Under the pieces are notes generated by a model that was given only the letters and a program-made list of their open reading frames with translations, did not search any database and had not been told where the DNA came from. From contig JBLXDM010000001.1 of the NCBI GenBank assembly GCA_048264125.1, positions 186,001-250,000 of the forward strand: a stretch of 64,000 nt of DNA. Direction: 5' to 3'. The DNA is from M1-B18 sp048264125 (GTDB lineage Bacteria; Bacillota; Clostridia; Peptostreptococcales; Natronincolaceae). Of the stretch, positions 1-7,847 are shown piece by piece. Each line of letters begins with the position of its first letter. Positions within the stretch are counted from its first letter, which is position 1. The position numbers were made by a program, and so were the translations under genes.

Positions 1-1
1 C

Positions 2-1039
2 GACCCTAGTATAAAGCTGCCTAATGCAAAATTCGAATTCTACAAGGGCACAAAGCTGCTGGGTATACTAACCACAGATAGTATTGGTGAAATCAATGTA
101 AATCGCCTAAAATATGCCAGTTATAGTCTAAAGGAAATAGAAGCCCCCAGCGGCTATAGTATTTTGAATGAAAATACTAATTTTACAATTAATGATACTG
201 CTCAGAAGGAATTAATTGTTGAAAACGAGCTAGACAGAGAGCTGGAAATTAAAAAGGTATCTAAAACCAACTCTAATATTGTGCTTAGAGGAGCAGAGTT
301 TACCGTTAAGAATTCCATAGGAACCACTGTAGCTACTCTAACCACAGATAATAATGGAATAGCGAAGATAATACTTCCTAAAGGAGATTATTCTATTAAG
401 GAAGCAAAGGCTCCATTTGGATATTATTTAAATCAGCAGGAGTATAGTGTAACTATTAATGCATCTGCTCAAAGCTTCCAGGTGATGGTTGAAAATGAGC
501 CAATTCCATATATTCCAGAACCAGAACCACAACCTCAACCTGAGCCAGAAACACCAGAAGAACCGGAAACCCCAGAAGAACCTGAAACCCCGGAAGAACC
601 GGAAACCCCTGAGGAACCCGAAACCCCAGAAGAACCAGAAACTCCCGAGGAGCCGGAGCAAGAACCACCCCATACAACTCCGGAGGAAACACCTACAGAG
701 GGAGAGGTTGAGGTGCCAGAGGGCTCAACCCCTGAAATTAAGACACCGCCTAACCATGGAAGCGTAGAAATTGATGAGGATGGAAATTGGAGATATACGC
801 CTGATCCTGGTTTTATTGGCAGAGATGAGTTTGTAATCATAATCACTCATCCTGACGGCAGCGAGGAGGAAATACTGATTGAGATAGATGTTGTGGAAAT
901 TCCTCTTGCTCCCGGCTTTCCGACGGAGCTTCCCAAAACTGGTGAGGTAGCCCCTTGGATTTACTATCTGCTGGGACTTAGCATATCGGCAGCAGGGCTA
1001 ATGCTTTACAGAAGGCGTAAGGGACAATTTAAAAGTTAA
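2..1039 (+). CDS. LPXTG-anchored SpaA/Cna-B surface protein (5' end missing)
   Basis: The frame is already open at base 2, so the N terminus lies outside the window; the first ATG (164) is internal. Two SpaA-type prealbumin-like repeats are visible: one ends with 'EAPSGY' and the next with 'EAKAPFGY', the usual end of Cna-B repeats. A run of six Glu-Thr-Pro-Glu-Glu-Pro units follows as a wall-spanning spacer, then a cadherin/VCBS-like module (NHGSVEIDEDGNWRYTPDPG). The end is a sortase signal LPKTGE, a hydrophobic segment and a basic RRRKG tail. The protein is therefore expected to be covalently linked to peptidoglycan and exposed at the surface, as an adhesin or pilin-like protein. The ligand is unknown. 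No sortase gene is in the window. Confidence 0.93.
   Translation, partial: DPSIKLPNAKFEFYKGTKLLGILTTDSIGEINVNRLKYASYSLKEIEAPSGYSILNENTNFTINDTAQKELIVENELDRELEIKKVSKTNSNIVLRGAEFTVKNSIGTTVATLTTDNNGIAKIILPKGDYSIKEAKAPFGYYLNQQEYSVTINASAQSFQVMVENEPIPYIPEPEPQPQPEPETPEEPETPEEPETPEEPETPEEPETPEEPETPEEPEQEPPHTTPEETPTEGEVEVPEGSTPEIKTPPNHGSVEIDEDGNWRYTPDPGFIGRDEFVIIITHPDGSEEEILIEIDVVEIPLAPGFPTELPKTGEVAPWIYYLLGLSISAAGLMLYRRRKGQFKS
548..655 (+). repeat. Six 18-bp tandem repeats encoding ETPEEP
   Basis: Six in-frame 18-bp units starting GAAAC encode Glu-Thr-Pro-Glu-Glu-Pro. They differ mostly at third codon positions, so the peptide is kept while the DNA drifts. The stretch forms the stiff acidic wall spacer of the surface protein and produces spurious open frames on the other strand. 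Confidence 0.9.
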
Positions 1040-1088
1040 AAGGAATTAATAGATTAGGCAACTTAGAAAAAAAGAAATTAAGAAGTCT

Positions 1089-1146
1089 TGGGCTTCCCAT
1101 AAATTATGGCAGTTAATCTGGTATAGCTTATGGGAGGCCTTCTTTA
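1089..1146 (+). terminator. Probable terminator after the surface protein
   Basis: An inverted repeat, GGCTTCCCATAA against TTATGGGAGGCC, encloses about 25 bases and is followed by TTCTTT. It lies about 50 bp after the stop codon. The loop is long and the T-run weak. Confidence 0.45.
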
Positions 1147-1220
1147 TGAAAAAAGCCATTACCATTGAAATCAAACGCTACCTACAGCTTATATAGATAT
1201 TCAACAGTAAAGAGCGATGT

Positions 1221-1266
1221 GTCAATAGAACCGTCCCCTTGACAGTCGAACCGTCCCCTTGACACA
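1221..1266. repeat. Tandem pair of AACCGTCCCC repeat units
   Basis: The segment GAACCGTCCCCTTGACA occurs twice in direct tandem. The same AACCGTCCCC core recurs near 54980 and 57787, and an AGGGGGACG-type palindrome lies at 47966. It sits just upstream of the dehydrogenase gene. It looks like a dispersed short interspersed repeat, not a gene-specific operator. Confidence 0.7.
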
Positions 1267-1337
1267 TAAACGCAGGTTTATTTTTCCTGCCATTGGCTAT
1301 ATAATAAACTAAAGAGAATAGTAAGGGGAGTGACAGT

Positions 1338-2279
1338 ATGAAGGCTTTGTTTACATACGATTACGGAAGGCAGGAGATGGAGGCCATCAGACAATTGGGC
1401 TATGATGTGCTGATTGTCGAGGAGAACAGGATTGAATATACACCGGAGATGGATGATGCAGAGGTGCTGGTTTGCTATAATCCCTTCAGAACTCTGGACA
1501 TAAGTAAATTTAAAGGCTTGAAATGGATTCAGCTCTCCAGCATCGGTATCGACCAGGTGCCAATGGATATAGTAAAGAAAAATAATATGATATTGACCAA
1601 CAACAGAGGCGGCTATAGTATTCCTATGGGGGAATGGGTAGTGATGAAGCTGCTGGAAATCTATAAAAAGAGCAGAATACTATATCAGCAGCAGGATAAG
1701 AAGCAGTGGAAAATGAATAAGGACGTATTGGAGCTATATGGTAAAACCGTAGCCTTTATAGGCACCGGCAGCATAGGACAGGAGTCGGCAAAGAGATTGC
1801 AGGGCTTTGGGGTCAACATTATAGGGGTAAATACCAAAGGCACCGAGGCAGAGCATTTCCATAGCTGCTATCCGATGGCAAGGCTTACTGAGGTATTGGG
1901 GATGAGTGATGCTGTGGTGCTGACGATACCCTATACGGAAGCAACCCATCATCTAATAGATAAGGAGCAGCTGGAGGCAATGAAGCCGGAGGCGGTGCTT
2001 ATAAATGTCAGCAGAGGCAGCATTATAAATGAAGCAGCCTTAATTAAGCATCTGCAGGAGGGCAAGCTGATGGGGGTGGCACTGGATGTCTTTGAGGAGG
2101 AGCCGTTACCCTCCAATAATCCTCTTTGGGATTTTGAAAGGGTGATCATCACACCCCATAATTCATGGATATCAGAGCTTAGAAACTACCGTAAATACGA
2201 TATGATCTATGAAAATCTTAAGGCATACATAAAGGGCAGCCCCCTGACAAATGTTATCAATCTCGACAGAGGCTATTGA
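1338..2279 (+). CDS. D-isomer specific 2-hydroxyacid dehydrogenase family protein
   Basis: This 313-residue protein is an NAD(P)-dependent 2-hydroxyacid dehydrogenase. It shows the Rossmann motif GTGSIG (about residue 142), the Arg-containing segment NVSRGS, the Glu region FEEEPLP and the catalytic His in TPHNSW, which are the Arg/Glu/His set of the family. Length is normal for the glyoxylate/hydroxypyruvate reductase and phosphoglycerate-dehydrogenase-like group. The ATG follows a GGGGAG ribosome site by 7 bases. It appears to be transcribed alone: a repeat lies upstream and the next gene is about 100 bp away. The substrate cannot be read from sequence; a short-chain keto acid such as hydroxypyruvate is plausible. 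Confidence 0.9.
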   Translation: MKALFTYDYGRQEMEAIRQLGYDVLIVEENRIEYTPEMDDAEVLVCYNPFRTLDISKFKGLKWIQLSSIGIDQVPMDIVKKNNMILTNNRGGYSIPMGEWVVMKLLEIYKKSRILYQQQDKKQWKMNKDVLELYGKTVAFIGTGSIGQESAKRLQGFGVNIIGVNTKGTEAEHFHSCYPMARLTEVLGMSDAVVLTIPYTEATHHLIDKEQLEAMKPEAVLINVSRGSIINEAALIKHLQEGKLMGVALDVFEEEPLPSNNPLWDFERVIITPHNSWISELRNYRKYDMIYENLKAYIKGSPLTNVINLDRGY

Positions 2280-2380
2280 TAGAAAATTGGAATATTTAAT
2301 AGCTGCAAGGTCTAACAAGCCCTTAGCCCTCATATATATGAACTAATACAATAAAATTACAGGGGTAAGGGGGTAGTGAT

Positions 2381-2566
2381 TTGTTAACTTGGATTGCATT
2401 GGGCTTGCTGCTATTTAGTGGTTTAAACAGGGGCTTTGTAGGGATATTTAAGGTGGATCTCGTGGAATCCCTAGCAGGAAAGGCTTCCCCGGCTGGCAGA
2501 GTAATTAACACCCTGATTGGATTTGCCGGGATATACACCATATGGATGCTATTTATGAACAGGTAG
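2381..2566 (+). CDS. DUF378 small membrane protein
   Basis: This 61-residue protein has two hydrophobic segments (about residues 3-22 and 43-58) around the conserved-looking core GLNRGFVGIFKVDLV and the SPAGRVINTLIGFAGIY region, which is the DUF378 pattern. It is expected in the cytoplasmic membrane with both ends on the same side. Function is unknown for the family. Translation starts at TTG, supported by the AAGGGGG ribosome site 6-7 bases upstream; no ATG is available. A hairpin follows the stop. Confidence 0.8.
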   Translation: MLTWIALGLLLFSGLNRGFVGIFKVDLVESLAGKASPAGRVINTLIGFAGIYTIWMLFMNR

Positions 2567-2569
2567 ATT

Positions 2570-2604
2570 AAAAAGGGCATTGGCCTCTGGGGCTGGTGCC
2601 TTTC
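2570..2604 (+). terminator. Terminator-like hairpin after DUF378 gene
   Basis: AAAGGGCATTGGCC faces GGCTGGTGCCTTT with a short loop and a few T residues after it. Pairing is imperfect. Confidence 0.5.
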
Positions 2605-2685
2605 TAATGTGTAAATATTGATAACCAAAACCTCCCTCCGGCATATAATGTACTGAGTTATGTTATAAGAGGGGAGGATTTTTTT

Positions 2686-3498
2686 GTGTATTATAATTAT
2701 GGATTACCCTACACCTTAAATGGTGGTGCTCCCGGCAATTATCAGCCCTCATACCCTGTGTTGCCGGAGCCTCCTGCATGCCCTAATGGTACAATATATA
2801 CAGTTCGACCGGGGGATACGATGTTCAGGATTGCAAATCAATATAATATATCCCTGCAGCAGCTGGTTAGAGCGAATCCGCAGGTTACCAACCCCAATGT
2901 TATTTTTGTAGGCCAAAGGATATGCGTTCCCGCTGAGATAACCCCAACGCCCCCTTCGCCGGAGCCCTTCTGCCAAAACGGCACAATATACATAGTGCAG
3001 CGGGGGGATTCACTATTTACCATTGCCAGAAAATTTGGGTTGACTTTGCAGCAATTGATTCAGGCAAATCCCCAGATAGCCAATCCCAATGTTATAGAGG
3101 TAGGGGCAAGGGTATGCGTGCCCATTCCTACAGCGCCAATGCCGGAGGGTATATGCAGAATAAACCTAGTTCCAGTAACACCGGAGGGACTTGGAGGAAC
3201 AGCCTTCATCAATTACAAGGAGCCTCAGATGTGGATAACTACCTTTGGATTGCCGGCACCATCGAAATTTGACGATAAGCTTTGCCTATATGTAGCTTGG
3301 CTGGTGGACAGAGTTAATAATTCATATTTGAAGGTTGAGCTGAAGGCCTGCATTCAGGGAATAGAGGCTGGATATTGCAAGTTTACAACAGGCCTTGAGG
3401 GCTATGAGGAGCTCATAGTAACAGCAGAGCCTATGCCAGTAGCATCAAAGCCTGCAGGACCAACGGTTCTGAAGGGAAATTGCAAGCAATGCATGTAA
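2686..3498 (+). CDS. LysM repeat protein with C-terminal anti-sigma-K-like domain
   Basis: This 270-residue protein starts at GTG, chosen because GAGGGGAGG lies 8 bases upstream. The N terminus is Tyr/Pro/Gly rich with no signal peptide. Two LysM modules follow (about residues 37-84 and 99-146), each beginning IYxVxxGD and ending VGxRxCVP; they bind N-acetylglucosamine polymers such as peptidoglycan or spore cortex. The last 110 residues (GLPAPSKF, YVAWLVDR, VTAEPMP) resemble the anti-sigma-K or SipL-type beta domain seen in clostridial LysM proteins. Lack of a signal peptide fits a spore coat or cortex-associated protein assembled from the mother cell, which is inference. A strong terminator follows. 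Confidence 0.82.
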   Translation: MYYNYGLPYTLNGGAPGNYQPSYPVLPEPPACPNGTIYTVRPGDTMFRIANQYNISLQQLVRANPQVTNPNVIFVGQRICVPAEITPTPPSPEPFCQNGTIYIVQRGDSLFTIARKFGLTLQQLIQANPQIANPNVIEVGARVCVPIPTAPMPEGICRINLVPVTPEGLGGTAFINYKEPQMWITTFGLPAPSKFDDKLCLYVAWLVDRVNNSYLKVELKACIQGIEAGYCKFTTGLEGYEELIVTAEPMPVASKPAGPTVLKGNCKQCM

Positions 3499-3501
3499 AG
3501 A

Positions 3502-3536
3502 AAAGCCTGTAGACTGTCTACGGGCCTTTCTTTTTC
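3502..3536 (+). terminator. Rho-independent terminator
   Basis: AGCCTGTAGAC and GTCTACGGGCC form a stem followed by TTTCTTTTT, directly after the LysM gene. Confidence 0.85.
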
Positions 3537-3562
3537 CACAGCACATCTAAATTATTTCATAG

Positions 3563-3750
3563 CTGAAGAAATTGCATAATACCATAAAAGCACATATATT
3601 TTCTAGTTTATACAAAATTAAAAGTTTATCGCGCATTGCCTAGGGCTATTAACATTTAAAAATTATACAAATAAGCCCGTGGGGCACTAAGCAGAAAACT
3701 TTTGGCTTTGTATAATCGTACTACTCATCTTCATTATGCAATTTCCTCAA
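3563..3750. repeat. About 188-bp imperfect palindrome in intergenic DNA
   Basis: This gene-free stretch folds on itself in nested arms. The outer arms contain GAAATTGCATAAT (3568-3580) and its complement (3732-3744). Inner arms pair TTATACAAA-N3-AAAAGTTT near 3607-3626 with its complement near 3695-3714. The centre pairs GCCTAGGGCTATT with AATAAGCCCGTGGGGC. It could be a MITE-like element or encode a structured RNA. No reading frame or transposase is inside. Confidence 0.6.
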
Positions 3751-3836
3751 ATATTAAAAAATTCTTATAACCCTGGAAATATTACTAAATATGCTATAAT
3801 TAAAATGCAGGTATTACATACAAAGGGGTTATGCAG

Positions 3837-5461
3837 ATGAAAAAATACGTAAGCTTACTCTTAATAATTATAGTATTGTTGTCCAACGTAGCGATGGCCT
3901 TTGGTCAGGGAACTGTAGTTACACTGACGGATATTGAGGATCATTGGATTAAGGACAATGAGGAGGTGCTGTATTTTCTACAGCATATTGATGTACTAAA
4001 GGGCTATAGCGACAATACCTTTAAGCCGCAAAATCCAATTACCCGTGAAGAATTTATTAAGCTATTGATGGTTGCCATTGGTGAAGCCGATAGGGCTATT
4101 GCTTCTACTGCTGTCAGCTTTCAGGACGTCCCTAAGGGCCATTGGTCCCATCCATATGTGGAGGCGGCTGAGGAGCTGGGAATCATTGTCCCACCCGATT
4201 ATGGCAATAGCCTTGAGCCCCAGAGGCCCATCACGAGACAGGAGCTATCCGTTATGCTGGCAAGGGCACTGGTGCTATTCGGTGAAACACTTAATTCAGG
4301 AATTGCAAATACCGTCTTTAAAGACGACATCGACATCGCCGCCTGGGTAAAGCCATATATACAGCTGGTATACGAGACAGGCTTGATTAAGGGCTATGAA
4401 GCAGAGGAAGGCTTTACCTTCGGTCCCCTTCTAACCACCACCAGGGCTGAGGCTGCCATTATCATCTATCGATTAATTGGCTTGAGGGATACAGGTAAAA
4501 CCATAGGCTTCTATGCCATAGACTCATATAAGCAGGTGGATACCATCAGGTATTTTGACGAGGTGGTCTTTGGCTGGAGTGCCTTGACGGTGGATGCCGA
4601 GGGTAGGACAGTACTTACCTTAAATAGTGCCGACAGTAAACACAGATTGCCTACTGCCTATCAGGAGCCCCTGGATAAAGCAAGGGAGAACGGCGTAGCT
4701 GCAAAGCTGATGGTGACGGAGGCCAGAACAGCTGTTATTTATCCTCTGCTGGAGAGCAAGGATATGCAGCAGGCCTTTATTACAGAGGCTATCAAGGCTG
4801 TAAAGGACTTAGGAATGTCCGGTCTGGTTATGGATTTAGAAAACATTAGAGATACAGAAAAGGGCTATAGGGCTTTGTATGTCAGCTTTTTAAAGGATAT
4901 ACAATCGTCGCTTGCGGCAGAGTCATTAACCCTGTCGGTAGCTGTTCAGCCGGATAATGTGGTGGGCTATTATGACGGCTTTGACTTTAAGGAAATAGCA
5001 AAGCTGACGGAGGATGTCATTCTGATGGCCCATGATTACCATGACAGAAACACTCTTGCCTATGTGACGGATCATGCTCCGATTCGAAAGGTTCATGGTG
5101 CAATTTTAGCCTTCTGAATCAGGGAGTAGCTAAGGAAAAGCTGATCCTGGGCCTTCAGGTGGCGGGTGCCACTCAGGTAAGAAGCCAGGGAGATCAGGGA
5201 AATGCCTTTTATGCCCCTACAATGTCCACCGTCTACGATGCATTGATTACTAGAAATGGGCAGCAGAGCTTCGACTATACAACCATGACCCCCAGCTTCA
5301 GCTATGTGGACGAGGCAGAGGCAGTTAAGGGGACTATAAAATTTGAAAACAGCACCAGTATCTATGCCAAAATACTTCTAGCTAAATTCTATGGTCTTAA
5401 AGGAGTTTCCTTTTGGAGAATAGGGGAGCTGCAGCAGGATGTTTTGGAATTATTACAATAA
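3837..5461 (+). pseudogene. SLH-domain, GH18-like cell-surface protein, frameshifted
   Basis: Two adjacent frames make one protein of about 540 residues. The first frame stops at TGA 5115-5117, but reading from CTG at 5114 continues the same domain to 5461, so one base is missing around 5113. The ATG at 3837 is preferred over 3831 because AAAGGGG then has normal spacing. Features in order: signal peptide, three SLH domains (about residues 30-80, 95-145 and 160-215) for attachment to wall polymer, then a GH18-like barrel of the YaaH/YdhD type with the SGLVMDLEN strand carrying the possible catalytic Glu. The loss falls inside the barrel. It is either a real inactivating frameshift or a sequencing error. 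Confidence 0.85.
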
Positions 5462-5581
5462 CTTAGCAATAGAGTATTATTTTCATTAAAACAAGGCCTT
5501 TAAAATATAGTATAATAAAGGTAGTTCTAAAGGGCACAAGCAGAGAGATGACATTAAAATTGCATTAGAAGGGGGCCCATA

Positions 5582-5968
5582 ATGAGTGAATTAAAGAATA
5601 CCATGGTTTGTGTTACAAAGCAAATCACCTGCGAAAGGCTTATTAAGACAGGTGCAAGGCTTCAGGAGAAAAACGGCGGCGATCTGCATATAGTCCATGT
5701 CGCACCTGAAGGCTACAGCTTCTTAGGCAATTCAAAGGAGGGTGAGGCCTTAGACTATTTATTTGAAATATCTAAGGCAGTAAATGGCTTCATGACGGTA
5801 TTAAGATCAACAAATGTTGAAATGTCTATTGTCGACTTTTGCAATAAAAACAATATAGGAAGAATCGTTTTGGGTGAATCTATGGAGAGTCGTCCAGAAA
5901 ATAATATGATCGTCAGATTAAGCAAAAAGCTATGTGATCATGTTGAAATAAAAATTATACCCACATAA
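5582..5968 (+). CDS. Universal-stress-protein-like (UspA/KdpD-Usp) domain protein
   Basis: This 128-residue protein matches the Usp domain as found in KdpD: the first strand MVCVTKQITCERLI, the GARLQEKNGGDLHIVHV helix-strand unit, and the IGRIVLGES segment. The classic G-2x-G-9x-G(S/T) ATP-binding loop is only partly present (LGESMESRP), so nucleotide binding is uncertain. It probably works as a stand-alone cytoplasmic stress or sensing domain. GAAGGGGG lies about 6 bases before the ATG. No kinase or potassium transport gene is adjacent. Confidence 0.75.
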   Translation: MSELKNTMVCVTKQITCERLIKTGARLQEKNGGDLHIVHVAPEGYSFLGNSKEGEALDYLFEISKAVNGFMTVLRSTNVEMSIVDFCNKNNIGRIVLGESMESRPENNMIVRLSKKLCDHVEIKIIPT

Positions 5969-6009
5969 GTCTTATGCCGATAGAGATTTCTTTAAAAGGA
6001 GGTCTCTAT

Positions 6010-6099
6010 TTGTTATATCGGATTATAAATAGTAAAAGGGGAAGAATAATTGCAGCCTATCGAATGCTAAGAAATAGACGCGGGAAAAGAGGTAATTGA
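6010..6099 (+). CDS. Small, very basic 29-residue ORF with strong ribosome site
   Basis: A TTG-started frame follows a near-perfect AAGGAGGT site with 7-base spacing. The 29-residue product (MLYRIINSKRGRII...) has about ten Arg/Lys and almost no acidic residues. Its stop is 2 bases before the ATG of the radical SAM gene, which suggests translational coupling. I do not recognise the family. It could be a leader peptide or a real microprotein. Confidence 0.45.
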   Translation: MLYRIINSKRGRIIAAYRMLRNRRGKRGN

Positions 6100-6101
6100 A
6101 G

Positions 6102-7043
6102 ATGGAGAAAGTATTATATAGAAAATACTCCGACTATCTAAGGGAGAAATATGGGGAAAAGGTATATAAAATACCTGTGAACATTCCTGTAACCTGCCCA
6201 AATCGGGATGGAAGGCTGGGGCATGGGGGCTGCACCTTTTGTGCTGATGTAGGTGCTGGCTTTGAAAATCTAGAAAACACCATACCTGTCGCCCAACAGA
6301 TGGCATCGAATATACAACATATTAGAAAGAAATACAAGGCAGAAAAGTATATCGCCTACTTTCAGAATTTCAGCAATACTTATTTAGAGCTGGAGGATTT
6401 TAAAAGAGTTGTAATAGAGGCAATACGGGAGGATGTCGTTGAGCTTTGCATATCCACCCGGCCGGATTGTATAAGAGAGGAATATCTGGCATTTCTTCAG
6501 GGGCTAAGTGAGGAAAAATCAGTGGAAATTTCTATAGAACTAGGATTGCAAACTGTGAACTATCATAGTCTTCTCTACATAAATAGAGGCCATACCCTGG
6601 CAGAGTTTATTGATGCTGTCCTCAGAATTAAAAAATATGGCTTTGAAATATGTGCCCACCTGATATTGAATTTGCCCGGCGACAATATGGTGGACGTGGT
6701 TGAAAATGCTAAGGTGCTATCGGCTCTGGGGGTACAGCAGGTGAAGCTTCATGCCCTATATATAATGAAGGGTACGGTAATGGGCAGTCAATATGAGGCG
6801 GGTGAGTTTAAGATCATAAGCGTTGAGGAATACAAAGAAAGGGTAATTACCTTTTTAGAATATCTCAATCCTGAAATTGTTGTTCAACGACTGATAGGAA
6901 GGGCACCGGAGGAAAATTCCCTATTTGTCAACTGGAATATGAGCTGGTGGCGTATAAGAGACGAAATTGAGGCACAGATGCAGCAGCAGGGGACCTACCA
7001 GGGAAGAAGGGCCGATTATCTAAATGGAAAAGCCTTAAAATAA
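6102..7043 (+). CDS. TIGR01212-family radical SAM protein (YhcC-like)
   Basis: About 313 residues with the N-terminal motif KYGEKVYKIPVNIPVTCPNR followed by GGCTFC, the cluster-binding cysteine region of this radical SAM family. Downstream are the CISTRPDC and ELGLQTVNYHSL segments and the C-terminal QRLIGRAPEENS typical of YhcC/TIGR01212 proteins. It uses a 4Fe-4S cluster and S-adenosylmethionine; the substrate is unknown and a tRNA or cofactor role has been suggested for the family. ATG 6102 fits the AGAGGT site better than the upstream TTG at 6096. It is probably co-transcribed with the small basic ORF. Confidence 0.88.
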   Translation: MEKVLYRKYSDYLREKYGEKVYKIPVNIPVTCPNRDGRLGHGGCTFCADVGAGFENLENTIPVAQQMASNIQHIRKKYKAEKYIAYFQNFSNTYLELEDFKRVVIEAIREDVVELCISTRPDCIREEYLAFLQGLSEEKSVEISIELGLQTVNYHSLLYINRGHTLAEFIDAVLRIKKYGFEICAHLILNLPGDNMVDVVENAKVLSALGVQQVKLHALYIMKGTVMGSQYEAGEFKIISVEEYKERVITFLEYLNPEIVVQRLIGRAPEENSLFVNWNMSWWRIRDEIEAQMQQQGTYQGRRADYLNGKALK

Positions 7044-7140
7044 TTTTCAATAGCAGAAGGAAAATATCAGAATAAATAGAATTTATAAAATATATTGAAA
7101 ATATAGGCATGCAATCCATTTTGATAACAGGGGGAATTAT

Positions 7141-7560
7141 ATGATTAAACTCATTGTTGGTAAAAAAGGAAGCGGAAAGACCAAATATCTAATCGATACT
7201 GCTAATGATTCAATAAAAAAGGTAAAGGGTCATGTTGTATTCATTGACTACGACAACAGCCATATGTTTCAAATAGATTATAGGGTTAGGTTCATGAGTA
7301 TTAAGGAATACAGGATATATGACGATGTTGGCTTCTATGGCTACCTTTGTGGTATTATTGCTTCAAATTATGATATTGAAACCGTATACATCGACAGCCT
7401 CTACCGTATCACTCAATGTGAGCTGTCTCAATTGCAAACCTTCTTTTCAAATTTAGACATGCTGGAGATGAAATACAATGTTAGCTTTGTTTTCAATATC
7501 AGCTGTGGCCAAGAAGAGCTGCCGGAGTATTTAAAAAAATATACGATTATAAATACATGA
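7141..7560 (+). CDS. P-loop ATP-binding protein of unknown function
   Basis: This 139-residue protein starts with a clear Walker A motif, GKKGSGKT (residues 7-14), and a Walker-B-like strand VVFIDYD plus VYIDSLYR. The rest shows no helicase, kinase or ABC signature. Such short clostridial P-loop proteins are often loosely labelled PilT-like, which is not supported by any pilus gene here. AACAGGGGGA precedes the ATG. It is followed by a strong terminator, so it is a single-gene unit or the end of the preceding operon (97 bp gap). Confidence 0.7.
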   Translation: MIKLIVGKKGSGKTKYLIDTANDSIKKVKGHVVFIDYDNSHMFQIDYRVRFMSIKEYRIYDDVGFYGYLCGIIASNYDIETVYIDSLYRITQCELSQLQTFFSNLDMLEMKYNVSFVFNISCGQEELPEYLKKYTIINT

Positions 7561-7570
7561 TTTAAGCAAA

Positions 7571-7612
7571 AACAATAAGGGCATATCACTCTGTCCCTTG
7601 TTGTTTTTTTGT
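7571..7612 (+). terminator. Rho-independent terminator
   Basis: ACAATAAGGG and CCCTTGTTGT pair and are followed by seven T residues. Confidence 0.85.
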
Positions 7613-7778
7613 TGTATCACAATAGGAAAATTAGTTTGCTTCAGTCATTAAGGAGGTATATATAAACAAAGGAGGTAGTAGAGTTTATTACTATAGAAAT
7701 GCAAAATGCAAATATTTGCTATAAGTAGACCTATTATTGCTAATTAAGATAAATATTAATAAAAATAAATATAAAAAG

Positions 7779-7807
7779 TATATAACATTGACTAAATATG
7801 TTATATA
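7779..7807. promoter_or_regulatory. Dyad upstream of gap, candidate operator
   Basis: A perfect 9-bp inverted repeat, TATATAACA and TGTTATATA, separated by 11 bases, lies 40 bp before the gap start and overlaps promoter-like TTGACT and TATAAT hexamers. A regulator of central glycolysis such as CggR or Rex would be a reasonable ligand, but the sequence is not a clear match to either consensus. Confidence 0.45.
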
Positions 7808-7847
7808 ATATCATAGGGAATTTACCACAAGCAGAGGAGGAATCTAT

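Noticed and set aside
428..846. Several open frames across the ETPEEP repeat region on both strands (proline, phenylalanine/tryptophan or serine/glycine-rich)
   Set aside because: They are produced by the 18-bp repeats of the surface protein gene and have no ribosome sites.
1259..1305. TTGACA and TATAAT before the dehydrogenase gene as one promoter
   Set aside because: They are 35 bases apart, and the TTGACA belongs to the dispersed repeat.
7650..7690. Two AAGGAGGTA sequences that look like strong ribosome sites
   Set aside because: No start codon with a meaningful frame follows either of them.
7788..7809. TTGACT and TATAAT upstream of gap as a promoter pair
   Set aside because: Spacing is only 10 bases; the dyad is the better-supported feature, though either hexamer may belong to another pairing.
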